A DNA stretch of 64,000 nt from NCBI GenBank assembly GCA_017542245.1, contig JAFXXN010000160.1, positions 81,041-145,040 on the forward strand. The letters run 5' to 3'. The DNA is from Lachnospiraceae bacterium. Lineage in GTDB: Bacteria > Bacillota > Clostridia > Lachnospirales > Lachnospiraceae. Each line of letters begins with the position of its first letter. Position 1 is the stretch's first letter. The notes beneath the pieces are model-generated. The model was not told the DNA's origin. It made no database searches and saw only the letters and a program-made list of their open reading frames with translations. A program made the position numbers and the translations under genes. Shown here in pieces: positions 53,992-62,336 of the stretch.

Positions 53992-54915
53992 GTGGAAGAC
54001 AGAGAAAACATATATGATATCTCATTTTCCTTGCTCCGGTTTGTTATCAGGCTGGAAAAGGGTGGAAATCTCCCAAAAGATAAGGAATCTGCCATTCGGG
54101 GTGCAATCTTGAATGTGTTGTATGACAGGTACTGTGACAGTGACAGAAATTGTGATTCTTGTGATCATAGGGACGATTGTATGGCACATGGGATTAAATT
54201 TCCAAAATATAAAATCGAACCTTACTTTAAGAGTGAAAGTATAGGAAATGTTTTGGAGTGCGAAAACAAAAACAGGGATTTTAGGTTGGGAGACAGAATA
54301 CAGTTTAGAATTCTCCTTTTTGGCCAGGGTATCGATAATGCCGGGATATGGATTAGCGCGGCAAGGAAGGCCGGGAAATTGGGTTTGGGAAAAGAACACC
54401 TCACATACATTCTTGAATATGTATATGACAGGCATGACAGACCTGTCTATAAAGATGGTGTCTTTAAAAAGGAAGAGATTGTTCCGGAATGCTTGTCCGA
54501 TTATATATATGAGAGGAAAAGAGTGATTGGACGGCCTGACCGTTTGGATATTCGGTTCATTTCTCCGGTAACGATAAAATTTCAGAAAAAATTTGTTCAA
54601 TTACTTACGGCTGATGCAATTATTGAATCGATGGCCAGACGGATCTACAGTCTGAACTGCTATGTAGGAAACAGTATAGAGTATCCATATGTTCTGGTCG
54701 AGGAACTGCCTGACCAGGGATATGAAAGCTCTTGGAAAATGAGTGTACGCAGGTATTCTGAACCCAAAAGAAAATTGATGACCATGAAGGGATTGAAAGG
54801 CCGGATAGAGTTATATAACGGAGATGACCGCATTCTGAATCTGATCATTGCCTGCGAGCTGACCCATATAGGGAAAAATGCCTCATTTGGATTTGGCAAA
54901 TATGAGATAAGCTGA
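53992..54915 (+). CDS. cas6: CRISPR-associated endoribonuclease Cas6
   Basis: Processes the precursor crRNA inside the repeats. The protein has two ferredoxin-like halves. Features are KAGKLGLGKEHLTY in the middle and the C-terminal glycine-rich loop HIGKNASFGFGKYEI, diagnostic of Cas6. Four cysteines near residues 48-63 (YCDSDRNCDSCDHRDDC) could bind a metal. The catalytic histidine cannot be placed with certainty. The start is GTG 53992 with AAGGA upstream. Its position between cmr1 and cas10 is unusual but fits a single operon. Confidence 0.82.
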   Translation: MEDRENIYDISFSLLRFVIRLEKGGNLPKDKESAIRGAILNVLYDRYCDSDRNCDSCDHRDDCMAHGIKFPKYKIEPYFKSESIGNVLECENKNRDFRLGDRIQFRILLFGQGIDNAGIWISAARKAGKLGLGKEHLTYILEYVYDRHDRPVYKDGVFKKEEIVPECLSDYIYERKRVIGRPDRLDIRFISPVTIKFQKKFVQLLTADAIIESMARRIYSLNCYVGNSIEYPYVLVEELPDQGYESSWKMSVRRYSEPKRKLMTMKGLKGRIELYNGDDRILNLIIACELTHIGKNASFGFGKYEIS

Positions 54916-54958
54916 AAGGATAGTTCTCGGTAACATATAGTTGAGGAGGAATTCTTAT

Positions 54959-56605
54959 ATGAAAGTTTTTGTTGGAATTACGATTGGTCCGATTGTAGAA
55001 GTACTTTGCGAGACGTCTACACCGGCGGCATTGTGGTTTGGAAGCAACATGTTTTCAGATATCACTCGTCGGCTATGTGAAGGTATCAAGAATGAATGGA
55101 GTGATTCGAAGATATATTCGCCTTTTTTTGAAGCAGATACGACAACAGGATATCCTTCAGATGGGGTAGGAAAGTACCATGACAGAGTTATCTTTTCCAT
55201 AGAAGACCAGAGCGCTTATGATGAAGAGAAATTTGTTTCGGATATAAGTGCAAAGCTGAAAGGGATTACGTCGACGGTAAAAAAGAATACGATTGATATT
55301 TTCCCTGCAGTTCTTTTCGGAGGCAGTGATGCTACGGATTATGAACAAAGGATTGAACAGGCAAGGATTTTTCTGGAACAATATCTGCAGATACATTTTG
55401 TGATTGTTAATGAAAAAAAGATAGAAAGTAATGCAGTTTTAGCCTTGTCACCATATCTGGATGAGCTTGAGCTTATGAAATCATTTCCCGGAACGAGTAA
55501 TCAGAATATTATAATGGATTTGTTCAGCAAAGCAAAACAAGATGAGGATGAATCTGTCGGTGTGAATGATCTGATAAGGGAATCAGCTTTATTCAAGGCA
55601 ATACTTAAAGGAAATAATGGATTTTTGAAGGACTATAAATTTAAAACGCTGAAAGATATATCGAATGCCGATAATGATCTTCAAAAGAAATACTCTAAAT
55701 ACTATGCAGTGGTGACTGCTGATGGAGATAAAATGGGCAAATTTCTGGAGTCCATTAATACTGATGATGTAGCCAAGTTTTCAAGGGGATGTCTGGAGTA
55801 TAATATAAAGGCTGCAGAAACGGTGAAAAGATACGGGGGTATGCCTATATATGCCGGTGGAGATGACCTTTTATTTGTAGCTCCGGTGATGGGGAAAGCT
55901 GATGATGGTAAAAGGATATTCATCTCTGAACTCTGTAAAGAGATAAATAAAATGTTTGCCTTACAGATAACTTCTTCGGCAGAAAAAGAGGGATTGGAAT
56001 TTAAAAATATCCCATCGATATCATTCGGTATTTCTATAAATTATTACAAGTATCCACTGTATGAGGCATTTTCAGATTCACGCAGCCTATTAGAGGATAT
56101 AAAAAATGGAAAGAACGGTCCGGAGAAAAATTCAATTGCTATTGGGTTGCAGAAGCACAGCGGTCAAAGCCTAACTCTGTATGTAGGGAATGAGCCCGAG
56201 GCATTTGATTCTTTCATGAAATTTTTCCATATGGATATATCTGATTCAAAAAGAGTGAATTCCTTATTATATAAACTCAGTACATTTTCAGCACTGTTTG
56301 ACCAGGCTTATGTGATGGCTAAGACAGAGCTTTCAAAAGATAGATATCGTGACGTTTGGAAAAACCTATTTGATAATTCGGGACAGAAAGAGTATCTTCC
56401 TTATGTTATCAATGTTGCGGACAGCTTTTTTGATGGGTTTATTAAAGGTGAGCCAAGGATTAGATCAGGTAATACGGGTATAGAAGACGATCACCTCGAT
56501 AAAGAATCGGACAATGATAACAAAAAGCAACATTTCCCTATTACTATACTGGAAGATATCCTGAGACTTGAGAAATTCTATGTTGAAAAGGCAGGTGATG
56601 ATTGA
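54959..56605 (+). CDS. cas10: Cas10/Cmr2, type III-B large subunit without HD domain
   Basis: The signalling subunit of the Cmr complex. The protein begins directly with the first palm region (GITIGPIVEVLCETS, then LWFGSNMFSD), where longer Cmr2 proteins carry an HD nuclease domain beforehand; that domain is absent. The metal-binding aspartates are in VVTADGDKMG (residues 252-260), and the cyclase motif GGDD is intact (IYAGGDDLLFV, residues 300-303). At 548 residues it is short for the family. It should make cyclic oligoadenylates on target RNA binding but not cut DNA through HD. ATG 54959 has TTGAGGAGG upstream. The stop overlaps the cmr3 start. Confidence 0.93.
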   Translation: MKVFVGITIGPIVEVLCETSTPAALWFGSNMFSDITRRLCEGIKNEWSDSKIYSPFFEADTTTGYPSDGVGKYHDRVIFSIEDQSAYDEEKFVSDISAKLKGITSTVKKNTIDIFPAVLFGGSDATDYEQRIEQARIFLEQYLQIHFVIVNEKKIESNAVLALSPYLDELELMKSFPGTSNQNIIMDLFSKAKQDEDESVGVNDLIRESALFKAILKGNNGFLKDYKFKTLKDISNADNDLQKKYSKYYAVVTADGDKMGKFLESINTDDVAKFSRGCLEYNIKAAETVKRYGGMPIYAGGDDLLFVAPVMGKADDGKRIFISELCKEINKMFALQITSSAEKEGLEFKNIPSISFGISINYYKYPLYEAFSDSRSLLEDIKNGKNGPEKNSIAIGLQKHSGQSLTLYVGNEPEAFDSFMKFFHMDISDSKRVNSLLYKLSTFSALFDQAYVMAKTELSKDRYRDVWKNLFDNSGQKEYLPYVINVADSFFDGFIKGEPRIRSGNTGIEDDHLDKESDNDNKKQHFPITILEDILRLEKFYVEKAGDD

Positions 56606-57714
56606 TGATCAGGTATTTAGTCAAGCTTACACCGATAGGGGTATATACCTTTGGTACTGACCAAAATTATCCCTTCCCGGGTGAAAATTACGGAAAACCT
56701 TCATATATTGCCGAAACGAACTTATGGCCGGAGCAGACCACAATACTGGGAATGTTGCGATATGAGATTTTACGGAACAAATCCATGATAAAGGATAAGA
56801 ATGATTATACCTGTGATGAATTGAAGAAGATTGAAGCTATCATCGGCAGTGATGGATTTGACTTTTCTTCATCTGCGAACACATTGGGACTGATCGAAGG
56901 AATATCGCCTGTATTTCTTATGAAAGAAGATGGGGGAACGGATCATATCCTGATAAAAACACCGTTCAATCATATCAACATTGAAGAGAAGGATTCTTTG
57001 GAATACGAACCAATCTGTATGAATGAAACTTTGATAACTTCATATGGGGACAGTGAGGGTATTAAGGTTCCTGGTGTTATTGAGATAGAATATGAAGGTA
57101 AGAAAAAAACTGTCTATCAGTATAATGCAAAAAAAGGTTATACTCGCAGCTTCTTGGATATCGACACCGGGAAATTGGATAAGGAAGATGTTTTTAACGT
57201 GATCACTAGGACCGGAAATTGGATAGACGGTACTGTGCAGGGGAATAACGGATTGTTTAAAATCCGGCAGGTGCTAATTAAAGAGGGATACGCTTTCGGT
57301 GTGGAAGTGGAATCATCAGAAGATTGTTTTACACAGGATTCTGTTGTAAAAATGGGCAAGAACGGTTCATTATTTAAGGCAGAGTTTAAAAAGTTATCTC
57401 CTGGACAGGATTCATTCGAAGATAAGGTTGCAAAGGCTCTCTGTAGTAATCCTACCGTAAAGAAACGGGATGAAATCTGGTACTATGCTTTGTCAGATTT
57501 GGTTTTGGAAAACACACAGTATAGGAAATTCTGCATAGTCGAGGAAAAAAGCATAAGGAATATAGGAAGAAAAGGTAAGAGGAGCTTCATGAGGCAAAAT
57601 CTTGTCAGGAGCGGTAGTGTATTCTTTGAGGATGAACCCTTATTAACAGACAATGATTCATTGAGAAAGATAGGGTACAACCGAGTAATAAAGATAAGCG
57701 CATTGGAGGGATAA
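56605..57714 (+). CDS. cmr3: Type III-B RAMP protein Cmr3 (Cas5 group)
   Basis: Anchors the crRNA 5' tag next to Cas10. The N-terminal half carries LTPIGVYTFGTDQNYPFPGE and LWPEQTTILGMLRYEIL, matching the Cmr3 pattern in which a PPPSTLAGALR-like segment follows an initial loop. The C-terminal half has RKGKRSFMRQNLVRSGSVFF, a basic region likely to bind RNA. The length of 369-370 residues is normal. The start ATG 56605 shares its first base with the cas10 stop. It is one base pair of spacing away from cmr4, showing strict coupling. Confidence 0.85.
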   Translation: MIRYLVKLTPIGVYTFGTDQNYPFPGENYGKPSYIAETNLWPEQTTILGMLRYEILRNKSMIKDKNDYTCDELKKIEAIIGSDGFDFSSSANTLGLIEGISPVFLMKEDGGTDHILIKTPFNHINIEEKDSLEYEPICMNETLITSYGDSEGIKVPGVIEIEYEGKKKTVYQYNAKKGYTRSFLDIDTGKLDKEDVFNVITRTGNWIDGTVQGNNGLFKIRQVLIKEGYAFGVEVESSEDCFTQDSVVKMGKNGSLFKAEFKKLSPGQDSFEDKVAKALCSNPTVKKRDEIWYYALSDLVLENTQYRKFCIVEEKSIRNIGRKGKRSFMRQNLVRSGSVFFEDEPLLTDNDSLRKIGYNRVIKISALEG

Positions 57715-57716
57715 AA

Positions 57717-58430
57717 ATGAATTCGATTATGGTTGTTTTAAAGTGTATCACGAACCTGCATGTCGGAAATGGAGATGTGAATTATAATATTATTGACAGT
57801 GAAGTTGAAAAGGATCCTGTCACAGGATATCCTATGATCAATTCCTCCGGTGTTAAGGGGGCATTAAGGGCTTATTTTAAAAGTATGAATGACCCTAATG
57901 TCATAACGTGGTTTGGTCAGGAACACAATAATGCACAGAATATACAGGAAGGTATGCTAAAGATTGATGATGCCAGGATGATGGCTATACCCATGCGTGC
58001 ATCTAAGGGTGACCGAGCATATCGTCTTGTTTCAACGAATGATGCCATAGATAAATATAATGATATAGCTGCAATATTTGGACTTGGGACAAGAATCAGG
58101 GATACAAAAAAGCCGGTTTCCGGTATTGAGCTTGAAGGGTATATTGCTCCCATGAAATTATATGACCGGGATATATATATCATAAGCGCAGCTGATATGA
58201 GTGAGTATTCGCTGCCTGTAAATGCGAGAAATTGTCTGGACAATGGTGTCAGTGTAAACCTTTGGTATGAGGAATACGTGCCACATGAGAGTATGTTTTA
58301 CTTCCCTGTTATTGCGGATGATCCTCAGGTTCTCAATGCGTTCAAAGGTGCCATAGATAATAAAGTGATACAGTTCGGTGGACATGCATCTATCGGTTAC
58401 GGATTCTGTAAGATAAAAGTGGAGGCCTGA
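57717..58430 (+). CDS. cmr4: Type III-B backbone nuclease Cmr4 (Cas7 group)
   Basis: The repeated backbone subunit that binds crRNA and cuts target RNA at 6-nt intervals. Signatures are the N-terminal TNLHVGNGDVNYNIIDSEVE with Asp27 in the expected catalytic position, then DPVTGYPMINSSGVKGALRAYF and the C-terminal glycine loop FGGHASIGYGFCKI. The length of 237 residues is at the short end of the family. The ATG lies two bases past the cmr3 stop. Confidence 0.88.
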   Translation: MNSIMVVLKCITNLHVGNGDVNYNIIDSEVEKDPVTGYPMINSSGVKGALRAYFKSMNDPNVITWFGQEHNNAQNIQEGMLKIDDARMMAIPMRASKGDRAYRLVSTNDAIDKYNDIAAIFGLGTRIRDTKKPVSGIELEGYIAPMKLYDRDIYIISAADMSEYSLPVNARNCLDNGVSVNLWYEEYVPHESMFYFPVIADDPQVLNAFKGAIDNKVIQFGGHASIGYGFCKIKVEA

Positions 58431-58431
58431 T

Positions 58432-58890
58432 ATGAATAAGAGAAGAATAGATTCCAATATCAGTGTGGCAGCTGAAGCATTAAAACAGACAGGGATAGCT
58501 GATGCTGCCGGAAGGATCAGAAAAGGTTACAGGGGACAGATTTCCACTTTTGGTGCCGCAATAAAAAACGAAAGCCTGAAATCAGCGATAGCTTATTTCT
58601 CAAACAGTGAGAATGGTTCAGATTTTAAAAGGACGGCTTTAATGAAAGCAATATGCTATGTCCTCAAAGTTGATCCGAAAAAAGAAGATGCCGGGGCCTA
58701 TAGTGATACGGACCTGTACATGTATGTGGACAAAGAGCCGATTGCTTCTTTACGAAGCATACAGGATAAAATAATTGATGCTGCGATAGCCTTAAAATTG
58801 GCAATGAATCTGTTTGTACTGTATGATGACAATGTATCGGACAGTGTAGGTCAAGGTACTGATCAGCAGGAGGAAAACGATGGAGAGTAA
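58432..58890 (+). CDS. cmr5: Type III-B small subunit Cmr5 (Cas11 group)
   Basis: A helical protein of 152 residues (long amphipathic segments SAIAYFSNS, LMKAICYVLKVDPKK, DAAIALKLAMNLFVLYDD) in the size range of Cmr5, which lines the inner filament of the complex and stabilises target binding. Small subunits are too divergent to identify by motif; the call rests on length, helicity and position between cmr4 and cmr6. It overlaps cmr6 by 11 bases. Confidence 0.82.
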   Translation: MNKRRIDSNISVAAEALKQTGIADAAGRIRKGYRGQISTFGAAIKNESLKSAIAYFSNSENGSDFKRTALMKAICYVLKVDPKKEDAGAYSDTDLYMYVDKEPIASLRSIQDKIIDAAIALKLAMNLFVLYDDNVSDSVGQGTDQQEENDGE

Positions 58891-59842
58891 AAACATGAAC
58901 TATATGTTCAATGTTGAGTATTTTGATGGTCCTAATCTTCTCGTGGATAATCAGCAGTTCTTTGAAAAACGGAATACAGAGATATGTGATTTTGCATTCA
59001 GTGAAGAATATGCGTCAGATACTGTGGTTAAAAGTATTCCTGATCAGATGGAGTTTGAACTTACCACGCTTTATCCCGGACTCTTGAATGGACTGGGCAA
59101 TCCGCATAATGTAAAATCGAAGGGGGCTATCAAAAATGGGTTCTGCTTTGACTATGTTACAGGCTTACCAAACATCGAGGGAAGTTACCTAAAAGGTGTT
59201 CTCCGTTCTCCTTTTCCGGATTATGAATGTCTGTCAGGGCAAAAAAAATGGGATGAACTGGAAAAAGAAAAGCTGAGCAATATCACAGAGGTACTTGAAG
59301 GTTGCGGTGAGATTGGGAATACAGCCAGTGATTCTGATAAAAAAGCAAGGGTCAAAGAGTTGATGGAACTGCTTTTTGAAAAGACAGAACTTAGTTATAT
59401 GGGAGCTTTCCCGATTTTAGGAAACGGACCCACAAAATTGCTGAAGACCGATTTTATCACTAAGCATGAAAAAATGAAGAACCCTAATCCGATAGAAATA
59501 CTGAAGGTCAGAGAGGGTATAGTATACCGTTTCTATTTTCGAATCCCGGACAATCCAAGGTATAGAAGGAATAATATAATAAAGTTTTTTAAACAGATAA
59601 TTCTGATATGGGGTTTAGGAGCAAAAACTAATGTAGGCTATGGCCTGTTTGATGAAGCATTAGGTCCAGTTACGAATGTTCAAGACAGCAGTATCAATAT
59701 CAATGTAAAAAAGGAAACAGAGTTTGGCTTATGTATAAAATGCAAAAAGAATAAAACGAAGAAAAAGCCTGACTCTGAAGAGTATTATCCTTATTGTCCG
59801 GCATGCCATTATAAAATTAAAATTGAGAAGAACAAGGCATGA
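58880..59842 (+). CDS. cmr6: Type III-B RAMP protein Cmr6 with C-terminal zinc ribbon
   Basis: A Cas7-group subunit capping the Cmr filament. The core holds GLPNIEGSYLKGVLRSPF (RAMP substrate loop) and the terminal glycine loop WGLGAKTNVGYGLFDE near residue 245, typical of Cmr6. After it, about 60 extra residues contain CIKCKKNKTKKKPDSEEYYP and CPACHYK, a probable zinc ribbon unusual for Cmr6. GGAGGA precedes the ATG inside cmr5. A terminator follows the stop, closing the seven-gene operon. Confidence 0.88.
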   Translation: MESKNMNYMFNVEYFDGPNLLVDNQQFFEKRNTEICDFAFSEEYASDTVVKSIPDQMEFELTTLYPGLLNGLGNPHNVKSKGAIKNGFCFDYVTGLPNIEGSYLKGVLRSPFPDYECLSGQKKWDELEKEKLSNITEVLEGCGEIGNTASDSDKKARVKELMELLFEKTELSYMGAFPILGNGPTKLLKTDFITKHEKMKNPNPIEILKVREGIVYRFYFRIPDNPRYRRNNIIKFFKQIILIWGLGAKTNVGYGLFDEALGPVTNVQDSSININVKKETEFGLCIKCKKNKTKKKPDSEEYYPYCPACHYKIKIEKNKA

Positions 59843-59857
59843 TACCATAAAAGTAAA

Positions 59858-59896
59858 ACAATCCTGAATGATTATAATTTCAGGGTTGTTTTTTTG
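59858..59896 (+). terminator. Terminator of the cmr operon
   Basis: ACAATCCTGAA and TTCAGGGTTGT pair around a 10-nt loop, followed by seven T residues. Confidence 0.88.
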
Positions 59897-59901
59897 TTAT
59901 G

Positions 59902-59946
59902 TTTAACTATAGGTATAATGCTTTACTAATAATGCTGCTGTATAAT
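59902..59946 (+). promoter_or_regulatory. Promoter with upstream motif, copy A (CHAP gene)
   Basis: TTTAACTATAGGT (59902-59914) and TATAAT (59941-59946). There are exactly 31 bases between AACTA and TATAAT, as in the two copies at 62033 and 62292. No -35 consensus is seen, which suggests activator dependence. Confidence 0.65.
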
Positions 59947-60012
59947 CCTTTATGTAACCAAGAACATTGTATTTAACAGTCTATGAAGCTAACGCGAAAG
60001 GAGAATTTTATT

Positions 60013-61272
60013 ATGAGAAAAAAATTTATTGCGGTTGCAGTGGCACTTGTTATGGGATTTGTATGTCTGCCTGCCATAACAGGATATATCGAACCTATTG
60101 AAGTAAAAGCGGCAGATGATTATCCGGATTATTTACGAGATGTACCTATTGATTCTGTAATAGACCAGTGGAATTTTTATAGTGGCGAATGCACATCTTT
60201 TGCGGCATGGTGCCTGAATAGCCGAAACGGAGTTAATTTTCATAACGGGTATATGGGGGTTCAATGGGGACACGCCAAGAACTGGGGGAAAGCAGCTAAA
60301 AGTCTTGGTATAAAAGTAGATAATACCCCTGCTGTCGGTGCGATAGCATGGTGGGATGGTGGAACATATGGACATGTTGCATGGGTTTCAGAAGTAAAAA
60401 GCGATTCCGTTGTAATTGAGGAATATAACTACTATTATTCCGGAAAGTATAATACAAGAGAAATCAAGGCTTCTAATCCTGCCGGTTATATACATATAAA
60501 GGATATACCTCAGGAATTTTATCTTGATCTTAATTGGGAAGTTGATGGAGAGTATATTAACGGTGAAGTTTCATGTGCTACAGCTGATGTCTATATAAAC
60601 GGCAAAAGAATAGCTAAGGGAATTAAGGACTATTACTATAAATGGCCGGCAGGAACAAAGTATGCCATAAAAAATATTAAAACTGCTAAAGGTTACGTTT
60701 ATAATGGAGCAATAACAGGAGTAGTTAAAGGTAATGTTGGGAACCAGGATACAGAAGTAAGACTAAGCTTTAGCAAGAAACAGTCGGTCACCATCTATGA
60801 TGGGAAATGGAAATTCCTGTCTAGTGGGAAATGGATAAGTTGTGAAATTCCGGATGGTTTTGACAAGAATAATCCACTTGCCGGTAAATATAATTCGCGG
60901 CTATTGTCAGATGGAGAGAGTAATGGACTTAAATGGATAGTTGCCGAGAAAAAACTAAAGGGATATATATATTTCCACTGGACACATAACAAATATGCTC
61001 TTCCAAACGATAACTATAATGTATTTATAAATGACAGGTATTGTTGGGAAGGCTGGAGAGAGTATTACAATTTTCGAGCGTTCTTCAGTACTGTAGACTA
61101 TGGACATAAAGATAAAAATGGTATAAATGGCGGAGATTGTTTCTATGCATGGTTCGATAATCCTGAAGACGGCTCATGGTGGTGGTTCCGAATACCTGTT
61201 TATGAACAGACTTATGACATGTATGAGGAAATTACTGGAGTAAACGGAAAGATTGGAGCACCGATAGACTGA
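60013..61272 (+). CDS. Secreted CHAP-domain cysteine amidase/peptidase-like protein
   Basis: A 419-residue exported protein with a signal peptide ending near VKAADD (about residue 35). Residues 45-170 match the CHAP fold, which cuts peptidoglycan amide or peptide bonds: the cysteine in SGECTSFAAWCL, the histidine in TYGHVAWVSE and the acidic residue in VVIEEYNYY. The C-terminal 250 residues are unfamiliar and rich in aromatic residues (EGWREYYNFRAFF, DGSWWWFRIP), perhaps for wall or glycan binding. ATG 60013 has AAAGGAG upstream. It lies between the cmr operon and array 2, behind the shared upstream-motif promoter. Confidence 0.82.
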   Translation: MRKKFIAVAVALVMGFVCLPAITGYIEPIEVKAADDYPDYLRDVPIDSVIDQWNFYSGECTSFAAWCLNSRNGVNFHNGYMGVQWGHAKNWGKAAKSLGIKVDNTPAVGAIAWWDGGTYGHVAWVSEVKSDSVVIEEYNYYYSGKYNTREIKASNPAGYIHIKDIPQEFYLDLNWEVDGEYINGEVSCATADVYINGKRIAKGIKDYYYKWPAGTKYAIKNIKTAKGYVYNGAITGVVKGNVGNQDTEVRLSFSKKQSVTIYDGKWKFLSSGKWISCEIPDGFDKNNPLAGKYNSRLLSDGESNGLKWIVAEKKLKGYIYFHWTHNKYALPNDNYNVFINDRYCWEGWREYYNFRAFFSTVDYGHKDKNGINGGDCFYAWFDNPEDGSWWWFRIPVYEQTYDMYEEITGVNGKIGAPID

Positions 61273-61299
61273 GAATTAAGAAAAACAAAAAACACTATC

Positions 61300-61334
61300 T
61301 GCTTGGCAGCTCTGCTTAAACTGCCGGAAAGGAG
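61300..61334 (+). repeat. Leader-like repeat, orphan copy
   Basis: TGCTTGGCAGCTCTGC, AAACTGCC and a ribosome-binding-site-like GGAAAGGAG, nearly the same as 62363-62395 in front of the 20-residue-repeat gene. Here no convincing gene follows (only about 23 codons before a stop), so it may be the remnant of a deleted gene of that family. Confidence 0.6.
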
Positions 61335-61371
61335 ATGGGTTTTCATTTTGAAGAAAACATGAAGAAAATAA

Positions 61372-61583
61372 TTGACGATAACACCTATATTCATTATAAT
61401 AAATAATGTTGGGAAGAGTGGAAAATATCGTAATATTTACGTAACAAATCCTGGTAAAAAATAGTATTTTTTGGTCAGGGGACAGAAAATCGTCGGAAAA
61501 GCCTTGTTTTCAGAATATTCTGTGAATAACCTGCAAAAACGGACTTTGAGAAGCCCTGTTTATGGGTATCTCGGGAGGTAAGG
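61372..61583 (+). promoter_or_regulatory. Leader and promoter of CRISPR array 2
   Basis: TTGACG (61372-61377), 17-nt spacer, TATAAT (61395-61400), then a leader with the palindrome CAGAATATTCTG (61511-61522) exactly 73 nt before the first repeat, followed by TGTGAATAA, TGCAAAAA and GAGAAGCCCT. It matches the array 1 leader in order and spacing. Confidence 0.77.
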
Positions 61584-61921
61584 GTAGAAAAGTCATAAGC
61601 TCGCCATAGAGCATTGACACATGATTCGATACATTACTATCAGCATTAAGCCATGGAGTAGTAGAAAAGTCATAAGCTCGCCATAGAGCATTGACACAAT
61701 ATTACGCTCTCGCTTGAACTTGCCGTTCTCTTCAGTAGAAAAGTCATAAGCTCGCCATAGAGCATTGACACAAGGCGACCAAACAAGGTTTTTTACTGCC
61801 ATAATATTGTAGAAAAGTCATAAGCTCGCGTTAGAGCATTGATACCCGTCTACACTTTCAGACGCCTGGGTGGGCGTATATAATGTAGAAAAGTCATAAG
61901 CTCGCCATAGAGCATTGACAC
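61584..61921 (+). CRISPR. CRISPR array 2: five 37-nt repeats, four spacers
   Basis: Repeats start at 61584, 61661, 61735, 61809 and 61885 and have the array 1 consensus. The fourth is degenerate (CGCGTTAG and ATTGATAC). Spacers measure 40, 37, 37 and 39 nt; none resembles an array 1 spacer or, by eye, another part of this window. The array is followed by a terminator. Confidence 0.97.
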
Positions 61922-61944
61922 AGAATAGGTGTATAAGGGATGTA

Positions 61945-61980
61945 GAAACAATCTTAGACATTAAGGTTGTTTCTTTTTTT
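61945..61980 (+). terminator. Terminator of CRISPR array 2
   Basis: GAAACAATCTT (61945-61955) and AAGGTTGTTTC (61963-61973) form an 11-bp stem, with a T-tract at 61974-61980. Confidence 0.88.
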
Positions 61981-62032
61981 ATGGAAGAAAAAAATCAATA
62001 ATAAACATAATAAAAGTCGGGAATGCCGAAGA

Positions 62033-62077
62033 TTTAACTATAGGTTTATCCACAAAGAAGAAAGTAACAGCTATAAT
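62033..62077 (+). promoter_or_regulatory. Promoter with upstream motif, copy B (zinc-finger gene)
   Basis: TTTAACTATAGGT (62033-62045), 31 bases from AACTA to TATAAT (62072-62077). The intervening AAAGAAGAAA block is also shared with copy C. Confidence 0.68.
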
Positions 62078-62132
62078 GTAATCATAACGAACAAACAATA
62101 TACATAGAGTGCAAGAAAGGAGAGAAAAAATA

Positions 62133-62300
62133 ATGATGTGGACTTGTGAAAAATGCAGCTGGCCCAATCATAAAGGAGACATATGCTCAAATTGTAGACA
62201 GCCAAATAATAAGAGGGGTGATGAATGGCTTTTAAAAAGTAAAAGAAATTTAGGAAAGAAATATCAATTCAGAAATAATAAAGTACAGAGATTTAACTAA
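62133..62300 (+). CDS. Small RanBP2-type zinc-finger protein
   Basis: A 55-residue protein of which the first half is a zinc finger, WTCEKCSWPNHKGDICSNC (two CxxC pairs, tryptophan before the first), as in RanBP2-type fingers and related short zinc ribbons. The second half is basic (KSKRNLGKKYQFRNNK). ATG 62133 has GAAAGGAG upstream; 62136 is an alternative. It is expressed from promoter copy B. Possible nucleic-acid or protein binding; function unknown. Confidence 0.6.
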   Translation: MMWTCEKCSWPNHKGDICSNCRQPNNKRGDEWLLKSKRNLGKKYQFRNNKVQRFN

Positions 62301-62336
62301 AGGTATATACATAAAGAAGAAATATGGAACTATAAT
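62292..62336 (+). promoter_or_regulatory. Promoter with upstream motif, copy C (repeat-protein gene)
   Basis: TTTAACTAAAGGT (62292-62304), again 31 bases from AACTA to TATAAT (62331-62336). It overlaps the end of the zinc-finger gene. Confidence 0.68.

Noticed and set aside
61335-61406. A possible 23-codon gene after the orphan leader.
   Set aside because: The ribosome binding site directly abuts the ATG, no similarity is visible and the frame is too short to support.
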